Position numbers and translations under genes: made by a program. Source: Candidatus Aenigmatarchaeota archaeon (GTDB lineage Archaea > Aenigmatarchaeota > Aenigmatarchaeia > CG10238-14). Taken from it: a stretch of DNA of 27,818 bases. The stretch lies in the NCBI GenBank assembly GCA_017608955.1, contig JAFCEW010000001.1:1-27818 (forward strand), written 5' to 3'. Below the pieces are notes generated by a model. The model was not told where the DNA came from. It saw nothing but the letters and a program-made list of their open reading frames with translations, and did not search any database. Of this stretch, positions 5,949 through 13,384 are shown in pieces (positions within the stretch are counted from its first letter, which is position 1; each line of letters opens with the position of its first letter).

Positions 5949-6290
5949 TTAAGCATTATCTGGATATTTTCTTTTTGCTTTAATCCTTTCTTTCTTTTCT
6001 ATTATTTGTCTTTCCAAATCATTTTTTATTTGATCTATTATATCTAATATTTCATATCCCTGTTTTTCACTTCTGAATAAACCATATTGAGTGTCAATAT
6101 TGACTATTACTTCAAACAAATGTTCTTCTCCACTCTTTGGCTTTGTTTGTATTACAACTTTAAAATTTTTTAAAGTATTAATATTAAAAATCCTGTTGTA
6201 TTTTTCTTTGACATCACCTAATGCCTCTTCAATTTTATTTATTGTAAATTCATCAAAACACTCTTTTCCTATAATATTTATTTTATCCAT
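5949..6290 (-). CDS. HPF/RaiA-like ribosome-associated protein (divergent)
   Basis: A 113-residue protein with a beta-alpha-beta-beta-beta-alpha look. An N-terminal strand and helix (INIIGKECFDEFTINKIEEALGDV) is followed by strands KNFKVVIQTKP and HLFEVIVNIDTQYGLF and a C-terminal helix (DIIDQIKNDLERQIIEKKERIK). The order, size and final ID.I..DLERQI..KKE.IK segment resemble the S30AE fold of hibernation-promoting factors, which sit in the 30S decoding channel and silence idle ribosomes. Similarity is weak, so this is a fold-level guess. A ribosome binding site AAGGTGAT precedes the ATG. It is first in the apparent operon with tRNA-Gln, the zinc ribbon, the methyltransferase and the thiolase. 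Confidence 0.55.
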   Translation of the reverse strand: MDKINIIGKECFDEFTINKIEEALGDVKEKYNRIFNINTLKNFKVVIQTKPKSGEEHLFEVIVNIDTQYGLFRSEKQGYEILDIIDQIKNDLERQIIEKKERIKAKRKYPDNA

Positions 6291-6383
6291 ATAATCACCT
6301 TAATATTATGACTCATGATAAAATTTAAGTATTTTCAAGAACTTTATTAAATTTAACATACAAACATTTTATAGGTTTTGAGA

Positions 6384-8279
6384 ATGAAAATGCTGTTAAT
6401 ACATTCAGATTATCTGAAATATAAACCAACAAAAAAAGCATTGAAAAACATTAAAGATGTTGATAAAAAAGAATTAAAATTTGAAAATGCTTTAGTTGTG
6501 TTTGCATGTTCTGAACGAAGTGATGAAAAAAATATTAAAAGAATTGTTGAAAAATCTGTAAAAGAAATAGAAAATAAACTGAATGAAGTAAAAGCAAAAA
6601 AAATTATAATTTATCCTTATGCACATTTAAGTTCTGACTTAGCAAAACCATATGTGGCTGAAAAAGTATTGAAAGAACTAGGAAAGGAATTAGAAAAAAG
6701 AAAATTACCATATCATATTTCACCTTTTGGTTGGTATAAATCATTTGAAATAAAATGTATTGGTCATCCTTTATCAGAAGCATTCAAAGAAATAAGAATA
6801 GGTGAAGAAAAAGAGGAAGAAATAGTTTCAAAAGCTCTAAAAGAAGAAGAAAAAATTATATCACATTGGTTCATCATGAAGCCAGACGGAGAAATGATTC
6901 CTATAAAGATAGATAATGGAAAAATTTCTGGTGATTTTGATTTCAAAAATTTTGAAAATCTAAAAAAATTTGCAATATATGAAATGGCAAAAAGTAGGGA
7001 AGTAAAAAAACTACCAGTTCATATAAAAATGATGAGAGATTTAGAATTAGCAGATTATGAAAGTGCAAGTGATTCTGGTAATCTAAGATTTTATCCAAAT
7101 GGAAGACTGATAAAATCTCTATTAGAGCAGTTTGTAACAAGAAAAGTTATAGATTATGGAGCAATGGAAATTGAAAGTCCATTGATGTATAGTATTACTC
7201 ATCCAGCAGCAGTTGCTTATTTAAATAAATTTCCAGCAAGACAATATATTATAAAATCTGGTGATAAAGAATTTTTCTTACGTTTTGCTGCTTGTTTTGG
7301 TCAGTTTTGTATGGCTAATAATATGAATATTTCATATAAAGATCTTCCAATAAGATTATATGAATTGACAAGATATAGTTTCAGAAGAGAGAGAAAAAGT
7401 GAATTAGCAGGATTAAGAAGATTGAGAGCATTTACTATGCCAGATGTTCATGCATTTTGCGCAGATCTACCTCAAGCAATGAAAGAATTTGAGAGAAGAT
7501 TCAAATTGTCTCAAGGAATTATTAATGATATTGGATTCAAAAAAGAAGATTATGAATTAGCTATAAGATTTACTAAAGATTTTTACAATGAGCATAAAGA
7601 TTTTATAAAGCTTTTAATGAAATTACATGGAAAGCCAGCAATAATAGAAATGTGGGATAAGAGGGCATTCTATTTTATTTTAAAATATGAATTTAATGTA
7701 GTTGATGCATCAAACAAGGCTTCAGCCCTTTCAACAGATCAAATAGATATTGAAAATGCAAAAAGATATGGAATTACTTATATTGATAAGGATAATAAAA
7801 AGAAAAATCCAATAATTCTTCATTGTTCTCCAAGTGGTGCAATCGAGAGAGTTATATATGCTTTATTAGAAAAGGCATATATCAAACAAAAGAACGGAGA
7901 GGTGCCAGAATTTCCATTATGGCTTTCACCAGTTCAAATTAGAATAATTCCTGTTTCTGATAAATTCATAAAACCATCAGAAGAATTAATGAAAAAATTT
8001 GAAGAACATAATATACGAGTCGATATTGATGATAGAGCATTAACTGTCCAAAAAAGAATTAGAGAAGCTGAGCTTGATTGGGTAAATTTAATAATTGTTT
8101 TTGGTGAAAAAGAAAATGAAAGTAAAAAGCTAATGGTCAGGATTCATAAAACAAAAGAAATTAAAACAATGAGTTTTGATGAAATTGTTAAATATATTAC
8201 TGATAAAACAAAAAGATATCCATTTATTCCATTATCTTTACCTAAATTACTTTCAAAAAGACCAATATTTGTTGGATAA
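6384..8279 (+). CDS. thrS: threonyl-tRNA synthetase, archaeal type
   Basis: A class II synthetase charging tRNA-Thr, about 631 residues, normal for archaea. The N terminus (MLLIHSDYLKYKP) begins the archaea-specific D-aminoacyl-tRNA-deacylase-like editing domain (about residues 1-140) that removes mischarged serine. The catalytic core holds the zinc ligands Cys in RFAACFGQF, His in MPDVHAFC and His in ILHCSPSGAIERV. Motif 2 is around LTRYSFRRER and motif 3 is in PSGAIERVIY. The C-terminal anticodon-binding domain starts near PVQIRIIPV. The ATG at 6384 gives the family-typical start; a TTG two codons upstream (6378) is also open. It is divergent from the HPF-like gene, with under 100 bp between them, and convergent with the TrmB-like gene. 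Confidence 0.97.
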   Translation: MKMLLIHSDYLKYKPTKKALKNIKDVDKKELKFENALVVFACSERSDEKNIKRIVEKSVKEIENKLNEVKAKKIIIYPYAHLSSDLAKPYVAEKVLKELGKELEKRKLPYHISPFGWYKSFEIKCIGHPLSEAFKEIRIGEEKEEEIVSKALKEEEKIISHWFIMKPDGEMIPIKIDNGKISGDFDFKNFENLKKFAIYEMAKSREVKKLPVHIKMMRDLELADYESASDSGNLRFYPNGRLIKSLLEQFVTRKVIDYGAMEIESPLMYSITHPAAVAYLNKFPARQYIIKSGDKEFFLRFAACFGQFCMANNMNISYKDLPIRLYELTRYSFRRERKSELAGLRRLRAFTMPDVHAFCADLPQAMKEFERRFKLSQGIINDIGFKKEDYELAIRFTKDFYNEHKDFIKLLMKLHGKPAIIEMWDKRAFYFILKYEFNVVDASNKASALSTDQIDIENAKRYGITYIDKDNKKKNPIILHCSPSGAIERVIYALLEKAYIKQKNGEVPEFPLWLSPVQIRIIPVSDKFIKPSEELMKKFEEHNIRVDIDDRALTVQKRIREAELDWVNLIIVFGEKENESKKLMVRIHKTKEIKTMSFDEIVKYITDKTKRYPFIPLSLPKLLSKRPIFVG

Positions 8280-8317
8280 ATAAATCTATCCTTTAGAGAA
8301 CAAATTACTAGCTTAAT

Positions 8318-9142
8318 TCAATTTGCTTTTTTTGTGAATGGAGAAGATTTTCCCCATACTAAATTGAATAATGGTTCAATCATATTTTTTGCTGTATATT
8401 CTGATTTTGTCCAAAGCATCATTTCTTGTGTGGATTGTTTTTCATCAGACAATCCCATCATTAATTGTTTGCCATCAACCACACAGAATTTTCCTGAAAA
8501 TGGAATTGTATCTTCTGTTATATTTCTCATTTCAGCTATAGCAGATAAAGCTTTTATCGCCTGTTCAGGACTTTTTTTAAGATTTGATGCTATTCTTATT
8601 TTCACACCACTCTTTTTTAATTTTTTAAGCGTTGCTAAATGGTTTTCAAACAATTGATTAATTCCAGATGGTGTTGTTACTATATTTACAGATGATGATG
8701 CATTTTTTAGCATATTATCCATTTGTTGTATTACAGAATATTTTCCTTTTAGTGCTCCTGTCAGATCTTCTGGAGAAATTAATTGCATTCCACCTTCATA
8801 TATAGATTTTAATTCTTGCATTATTTTAGAATTTTTTATTTTATCTATTCTTTCTTCCATTAATTTTAATTTTTCTCTTTCTCTATCCTTTACTTTTTCA
8901 AATGCATCCTCTGGTGATATTGCTACATATTTTAATGGTTTTGATGGTTGAATTATCACAAATCCTTTCTTTGAAAGAGTCTCTAAAACATCATATGTTC
9001 TTGATCTAGGAACATTTGTCATAGATGATAACTCTCCTGCAGTTGCTGTTCCTCTGGTTAAAAGTGCTACCCATAACTTTCTTTCATATAAATTTAGACC
9101 TATACCGCGAAGAGCATCCATTAATTCAGACGAGCCTAACAT
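8318..9142 (-). CDS. TrmB family transcriptional regulator
   Basis: A 274-residue archaeal TrmB-type regulator. The N-terminal winged helix covers about residues 5-75 (LMDALRGIGLNLYERKLWVALL, then GTATAGELSSMTNVPRSRTYDVLETLSKKGFVIIQ and PLKYVAISPEDAF). A helical dimerisation segment (residues 85-115) and a C-terminal phospholipase-D-like effector domain follow (VNIVTTPSGINQLF, VKIRIASNLKKSP, FCVVDGKQLMMGLS, EMMLWTKSEYTAKNMIEPLFNLVW). TrmB proteins usually sense sugars or metabolic state; the effector is not deducible. The ATG is preceded at good spacing by AGAGG, and a TATA box lies at 9189-9196. It is convergent with ThrRS and head to tail with the upstream ligase, over 100 bp away. Confidence 0.93.
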   Translation of the reverse strand: MLGSSELMDALRGIGLNLYERKLWVALLTRGTATAGELSSMTNVPRSRTYDVLETLSKKGFVIIQPSKPLKYVAISPEDAFEKVKDREREKLKLMEERIDKIKNSKIMQELKSIYEGGMQLISPEDLTGALKGKYSVIQQMDNMLKNASSSVNIVTTPSGINQLFENHLATLKKLKKSGVKIRIASNLKKSPEQAIKALSAIAEMRNITEDTIPFSGKFCVVDGKQLMMGLSDEKQSTQEMMLWTKSEYTAKNMIEPLFNLVWGKSSPFTKKAN

Positions 9143-9188
9143 TTTTATTCCTCTTGTATTACTTATTAGTGATTGACTTTTTAAAGAT

Positions 9189-9196
9189 TTTATATA
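9189..9196 (-). promoter_or_regulatory. putative TATA box of the TrmB-like gene
   Basis: TATATAAA on the minus strand, about 47-54 nt before the ATG. It predicts a leader of about 20 nt that includes the AGAGG ribosome binding site. Just downstream, TTACTTATTAGTGA (plus strand) is an imperfect inverted repeat that could be an operator. Confidence 0.45.
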
Positions 9197-9248
9197 TTAC
9201 TTTACATTTTTATTTAAGTTTTATTTCTATCAAGAATTAAATAATTTG

Positions 9249-10670
9249 TTATTTTTTCATAAATTGTTGCTTGTAAAGTTTATTTATTCTGTCCTTTGTA
9301 TCTACTTCTTCAATATCTTTATCTGGCCTAAATCTTATTAAACGTGGAAAACGAAGAGCAAATCCAGATTCATATTTAGGAGATTTTTGTATTTCTTCAT
9401 AAGCAACTTCTATAACAATTTTTGGTTTTAATCTCACTTTTGTTCCTTTTGATTCGATTATAAGTTTTTCTAGTTTTTTTGTTAATTCTTTAAATTGTTC
9501 ATCTTTTAATCCTGTTCCTAGTTTCCCACATGCTAAAAATTTACCAGTGTTTGGTTCTCTGCATGCAATTTTAAATGAACTTAACCAATTGCTTCTTTTT
9601 CCCTTTCCCCATTCAGCTGATACAATAACCAAATCCAAACTTTCCATCACAGGCTTTACTTTTGTCCATTGTCCTACTCTTCTCCCAGGTTTGTATTTTG
9701 CTTGAGAATTTTTTACCATTAATCCTTCCTGATTTGCTTTTAATGATTCTTCATAGAATTTTTGTGCCTTTTTAATATCTTTAGTAACTAATTGTTTAGC
9801 AAGTTCAAATTTGTTAGGGATAATTTTTATGATATTTTCTAATATTTTTCTTCTATTTTCAAATTTTTCATCAAATAATATTTTTCCATCTACATATACA
9901 ACATCAAATAAATGCATCTGAACTGGTATCTTTTTTACCATTTTTTCTATATCATATTTTCTTTGAATTCTTTTAGATAATTCTTGAAATGGTATTGGTC
10001 TATTTGTTTCATGATCTATACCTATAGTCTCACCTTCTACTAAACATTCTTTTACTTTTATCGCTTTTTTGGAATATTCTACTAAATCAGGAAATTGTTT
10101 TGTAACATCTTCTAGTCTTCTTGTAAACAACCAAATCTTATCATTTTTTTTATGAATTTGTATTCTTAGACCATCATACTTATATTCTAAAGCTGGCTTT
10201 TCATATGATTCCAAAGCTTTTTCTAATGTTGGTGCTTTTTCTCCGAGCATAACCATGATAGGTTTTCCTAATTGTATTTTTACTTTTTTTAATCCTCTTT
10301 CTCCTTGTTCTTTTGCTATTTTTGCTATTTCTCCATAATTTGCATTTAGAAACCATGCATTTTCAACAGCTTTAGGGTCAACATTAAATGCTTTTGCTAT
10401 AGAATCTCTTATTATTCCTTCTGCAACGCCTATTCTTAATGTCTCTAAAATAGTTCTTACTATATATCTCGCTTCTTTTGGTTTAGCAGATGCTAGAAGT
10501 TCTGTAATAAGATTTAGTTTTCTTTCCTGTGAACCTGTCCCAACTATTTTTGATAATTTTTGTATATTTTCATAAACATTTTCAATGGTTAGAGACTTTT
10601 GTGATAAAGTCCTTTGTTTTTTTAATTTTATACAATCTTCTGCAACCAGCCCCAGATCGCCTAAATCTTT
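9249..10670 (-). CDS. lig: ATP-dependent DNA ligase, main part after an in-frame TGA
   Basis: This is the main part of an archaeal replicative DNA ligase, which seals nicks between Okazaki fragments using ATP. It is in the same frame as 10671-10922, separated only by TGA at 10671-10673; with that codon read through, the whole is about 557 residues, normal for the family. After the stop, KDLGDLGLVAE and LTIENVYENIQKL complete the N-terminal DNA-binding domain, followed by GSQERKLNLITELL and RTILETLRIGVAEG. The adenylation domain has the nucleophilic lysine in EYKYDGLRIQIHK (about residue 248), VEGETIGID, and EGLMVKN. The OB domain ends with ALRFPRLIRFRPDKDIEEVDT. The ATG at 10256 lies inside the protein, just before the adenylation domain, and is not a plausible natural start. 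Nonsense mutation, base error or read-through are all possible. Confidence 0.92.
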   Translation of the reverse strand, partial: KDLGDLGLVAEDCIKLKKQRTLSQKSLTIENVYENIQKLSKIVGTGSQERKLNLITELLASAKPKEARYIVRTILETLRIGVAEGIIRDSIAKAFNVDPKAVENAWFLNANYGEIAKIAKEQGERGLKKVKIQLGKPIMVMLGEKAPTLEKALESYEKPALEYKYDGLRIQIHKKNDKIWLFTRRLEDVTKQFPDLVEYSKKAIKVKECLVEGETIGIDHETNRPIPFQELSKRIQRKYDIEKMVKKIPVQMHLFDVVYVDGKILFDEKFENRRKILENIIKIIPNKFELAKQLVTKDIKKAQKFYEESLKANQEGLMVKNSQAKYKPGRRVGQWTKVKPVMESLDLVIVSAEWGKGKRSNWLSSFKIACREPNTGKFLACGKLGTGLKDEQFKELTKKLEKLIIESKGTKVRLKPKIVIEVAYEEIQKSPKYESGFALRFPRLIRFRPDKDIEEVDTKDRINKLYKQQFMKK

Positions 10671-10922
10671 TCATTTATTGTTGATCTCACTTTCTGAAAT
10701 ACCAGTTGATTTTGATATTGCTTTAATCATCATTTGATTTGCTATTCCAGTTTTTTCTTCTGAATATGAAGGAAATATTTTTCCAGAAACCAATAGAATA
10801 ACTTGGGGCAAAATATCAGTTGGTATTTTTTTAATTAGTCCAGAAAGAATTTCTGTTTTTTTTATTTTACCAGATTCTTTTTCTAATTTTTCATACGTTT
10901 CAGCTAATATCGAATATTTCAT
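10671..10922 (-). CDS. lig: ATP-dependent DNA ligase, N-terminal fragment ending at an in-frame TGA
   Basis: The first 83 codons of the ligase gene. It begins like archaeal ligases (MKYSILAETYEKLEKE, then TEILSGLIKKIP) and reaches the conserved KAISKSTGISESEI before a TGA. The same frame continues directly with KDLGDLG. Aligned from memory to Pyrococcus ligase the spacing is exact, and the TGA takes the place of one residue (Val there, and in my recollection Trp in several other archaeal ligases). A single TGG-to-TGA change would therefore explain it. On its own this fragment is only half of the DNA-binding domain and should be inactive. Confidence 0.85.
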   Translation of the reverse strand: MKYSILAETYEKLEKESGKIKKTEILSGLIKKIPTDILPQVILLVSGKIFPSYSEEKTGIANQMMIKAISKSTGISESEINNK

Positions 10923-10961
10923 ACAATAATCATTTCAAAATCTTAAGATTTAATATTTTAT

Positions 10962-10971
10962 TATTATAAAA
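10962..10971 (+). promoter_or_regulatory. putative TATA box of the nitroreductase gene
   Basis: TATTATAAAA lies about 16-25 nt before the ATG at 10987. There is no ribosome binding site between them, so a leaderless transcript is likely. Confidence 0.4.
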
Positions 10972-10986
10972 ATCCAACAGATATAT

Positions 10987-11685
10987 ATGGAAACATTGGA
11001 ATGCATTAAAACAAGAAGATCGATTAGAACCTATGATAGAAAAGATGTTCCTACTGATTTAATAGAAAAAATATTAGAATATGGAACAATGGCTCCATCT
11101 ACTGGCAACACACAGCCATGGGAATTTATTGTTGTGAAAGATAGAGAAATTAAAAATAAATTATTTGATGCTTCATTAAAACAAGAACATGTTAGAGATG
11201 CGCCAGTTCTTATAATAGTATGCGCTGATATAGAAAAAGCCAAACAAAGATATAAAGAAAGAGGGGAAAAATTGTATTCTATCCAAAATACAGCAGCATG
11301 TATTCAAAACATACTTCTGGCTGCACATGATCTTGGACTAGGGACATGCTGGGTTGGTGCGTTTGAAGAAAAAGAAGTATCAACTATATTAGAAATACCA
11401 AAAAGACTCAGACCAGTTGCAATAATAACTTTAGGATTTCCATTAGAATATGAAAAGCCAAGAAAAATAGAACGGATTCCATACAGAAATATTACTTGGG
11501 TAGAAAAATATGGAAAGACATGGGAATTCAAACCAAGGCCTTTAGATATTCAAGTAAAAGATTGGCAAAAAAGATTATCAGAATTAGAAAAAAAATTAGA
11601 AAAATCAAAAGAGCAACCTATAAGTGAAGAAAAAGAATCGTTTTCAGAAAAATTCAGAAGAATAATAAAAAATATAACAAAATAA
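10987..11685 (+). CDS. nitroreductase family FMN-dependent oxidoreductase with charged C-terminal tail
   Basis: A 232-residue flavoprotein of the nitroreductase family. The N terminus TRRSIRTYDRKDVP is the FMN-phosphate-binding signature, followed by GTMAPSTGNTQPWEFIVV, the ligand region IQNTAACIQNILLAAHDLGLGTCWVGAF, and IPKRLRPVAIITLGFPLE. These enzymes reduce nitro groups, quinones or flavins with NAD(P)H; the natural substrate is not clear. The core domain ends near residue 165-170. The last 45 residues (from DWQKRLSELEKKLEKSKE) form a highly charged, probably coiled-coil extension that is unusual for the family. It is divergent from the ligase and apparently leaderless. Confidence 0.92.
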   Translation: METLECIKTRRSIRTYDRKDVPTDLIEKILEYGTMAPSTGNTQPWEFIVVKDREIKNKLFDASLKQEHVRDAPVLIIVCADIEKAKQRYKERGEKLYSIQNTAACIQNILLAAHDLGLGTCWVGAFEEKEVSTILEIPKRLRPVAIITLGFPLEYEKPRKIERIPYRNITWVEKYGKTWEFKPRPLDIQVKDWQKRLSELEKKLEKSKEQPISEEKESFSEKFRRIIKNITK

Positions 11686-11729
11686 ACAAACATTAATTTA
11701 AAAAAAATAATATAATTATAGGTGTTAAA

Positions 11730-13136
11730 TTGAAAAATAAAATATTTTTTTCTATTATAATTTTGTTATTAATCCCAATTTTTGCTAATGCAAATAATAT
11801 AGAAATCGTAACCCCAGGAACAACAAATGTCTATACAGTTTAATCAAACGAAGTTCAGATTTTGCTAAAAAATACTGGATCTGTAACAGATACATTTTAT
11901 TTTTCAGTATGGCCAGTTAATTGGGCAAGTCTTGAAAAATATTGGATTTCTTTGAACCCAGGAGAAACAGAAACAGTATATCTTAATATAATTCCACCTA
12001 TAGATACTAAAGAAGGAATACAGATATTCAAGTTTACTGTATCTTCACTTGAGACAGGAGATGTTGTTACAAAAGAATTATATTTGAATGTTAAGAGAAC
12101 AGCTGATATTTATATTTCTGATATAAACTTAAATAAGCAAATTTTAGATCCTGGAGAGACTTTGGTTATAGAACCTATCATAAAAAATATTAATCCAAGT
12201 GAAACAAAAAATCTTTATGTAACAACAGAAATTTTAAAAAATGATTTAGTAGCTCAAAAGTTTGATGATTTTATTATTGTAAAACCGGATTCTTTTAAAA
12301 AGATATCACATAATTTTGATATAAATTTAAAAACTACTCCTGGAAACTATAAAATAAAAGTTATATTAAAAGATGAATCAGGTAAAATATTACATGAAAA
12401 ACAGAATTATTTTAAAATAAATTCTATATCTAGGGTTGAAAAAACTAAAGAAGTTAAAAATAGACTTTTTTATAGTTCAGTTATAATAAAAATAGAAAAT
12501 AAAGGAAATGTAAAAGTTACTAATTTTTATGTAACAGAATCTTTACCTTCCTTTTCCAAGAGTTTCTTTTATCCTAATATAGAGCCAGATTTCAAAGAAA
12601 TACAAAACAATAGAATAATATATAAATGGTTTATAGAATCTTTGGGTCCAGGGGATATATTAGAAATAAAATATGAATTAAGATTTACTAATGTTATACT
12701 AGGAGCTTTGTTTATTATTATATTAATCTCATTGATTAGTTGGAAATTCTTTAGACCAAAGCTAATAAAAAGATATATTGGTCTTTTCAGAGGACAAGAA
12801 GAAGTAAAAGTTTCGTTATCTTTTAAAAATAAAGAAAGAAAAGAAATCAAAAATGTTATTGTAAAAGATTTTATTCCAGGAATAGCAAAATTAATTCCAG
12901 AATATGATACATTAATACCAAAAGTAAAAAGAAAGGAAGATGGAACAGAACTAACATGGAAAGTAAAAAGTATAAAACCAAAAGAAGAAAGAGTTTTTAC
13001 TTATAAAATAAAGCCAATAATTGGAATAACAGGAGATCTAAAATTACCAAAGGCATCATTTATGTATGAAACCAAGAAAGGTAAAAAGAGAAGAGTTTGT
13101 TCAAAGAGTCTTATTATAAAAGGAAAACTTAAGTAA
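11730..13136 (+). CDS. membrane-anchored NEW3/DUF11-like surface protein, interrupted by an in-frame TAA
   Basis: From a TTG at 11730, preceded by GGTG at good spacing, the frame encodes a signal peptide (basic start, then IFFSIIILLLIPIFANA), about 16 further residues, and TAA at 11841-11843. The same frame then continues to 13136. After the stop, VQILLKNTGSVTDTFYFSV and the strand pattern ending LNPGETETVYLNI are typical of alpha-galactosidase NEW3/CARDB-like beta-sandwich domains. A second sandwich ends in WFIESLGPGDILEIKYELRF. One transmembrane helix (about residues 320-340, VILGALFIIILISLISW) is followed by a basic segment and a further sandwich-like domain (LTWKVKSIKPKEERVFTYKIK). Probably an S-layer-associated or cell-surface protein; function unknown. 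An internal TTG at 11862 would give a product without a signal peptide. Nonsense mutation or base error are likely explanations. Confidence 0.75.
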
Positions 13137-13155
13137 ATTGTTAAGTAGATAGTTT

Positions 13156-13163
13156 TTTATATT
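13156..13163 (+). promoter_or_regulatory. TATA box of tRNA-Tyr
   Basis: TTTATATT lies 23-30 nt upstream of the first base of tRNA-Tyr, the correct spacing for an archaeal promoter. Confidence 0.5.
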
Positions 13164-13185
13164 ATTTCTTGGATTTATTAATAAA

Positions 13186-13299
13186 CCCCCTGTAGCTCAA
13201 TGGTAGAGCACACGGCTGTAGACAAGTACTCTATGTACTTGACACCAGTATGTGTTCGTGGAAACCGTGGGGTTGCTGGTTCAAATCCGGACGGGGGGA
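13186..13299 (+). tRNA. tRNA-Tyr (anticodon GTA) with a 42-nt intron
   Basis: The acceptor stem CCCCCTG pairs with CGGGGGG (one T-G wobble). It has the C1-G72 pair typical of archaeal tRNA-Tyr and discriminator A. The D stem is GCTC/GAGC. The anticodon stem CACGG (13211-13215) and CCGTG (13265-13269) are separated by CTGTAG, an intron and A. The mature loop is CTGTAGA, anticodon GTA. The intron lies at the canonical 37/38 position, about 13222-13263 (ambiguous by one A). It contains a perfect 7-bp hairpin (CAAGTAC/GTACTTG) and a weaker ACAC/GTGT hairpin. One T-stem pair is a mismatch. CCA is not encoded. Confidence 0.93.
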
Positions 13300-13352
13300 T
13301 TAAACAAAAGTATTTAAATTTTTAAAACAAACAATCTGAGTATTGAGCAAAA

Positions 13353-13360
13353 TTTAAATA
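13353..13360 (+). promoter_or_regulatory. TATA box of the 5S rRNA gene
   Basis: TTTAAATA ends 25 nt upstream of the 5S rRNA 5' end, preceded by an A-rich BRE-like stretch. It indicates an independent promoter rather than processing from a 16S-23S operon. Confidence 0.5.
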
Positions 13361-13384
13361 GTTAATGGTTATTAATATTTAGAG

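Noticed and set aside
10671..10673. Genome-wide reassignment of TGA to tryptophan
   Set aside because: All other long genes encode Trp with TGG and contain no in-frame TGA, although the DNA is AT-rich. TGA ends rpoB', rpoA', rpoA'' and the methyltransferase, with the next gene starting at or across the stop. The ligase TGA is a single case.
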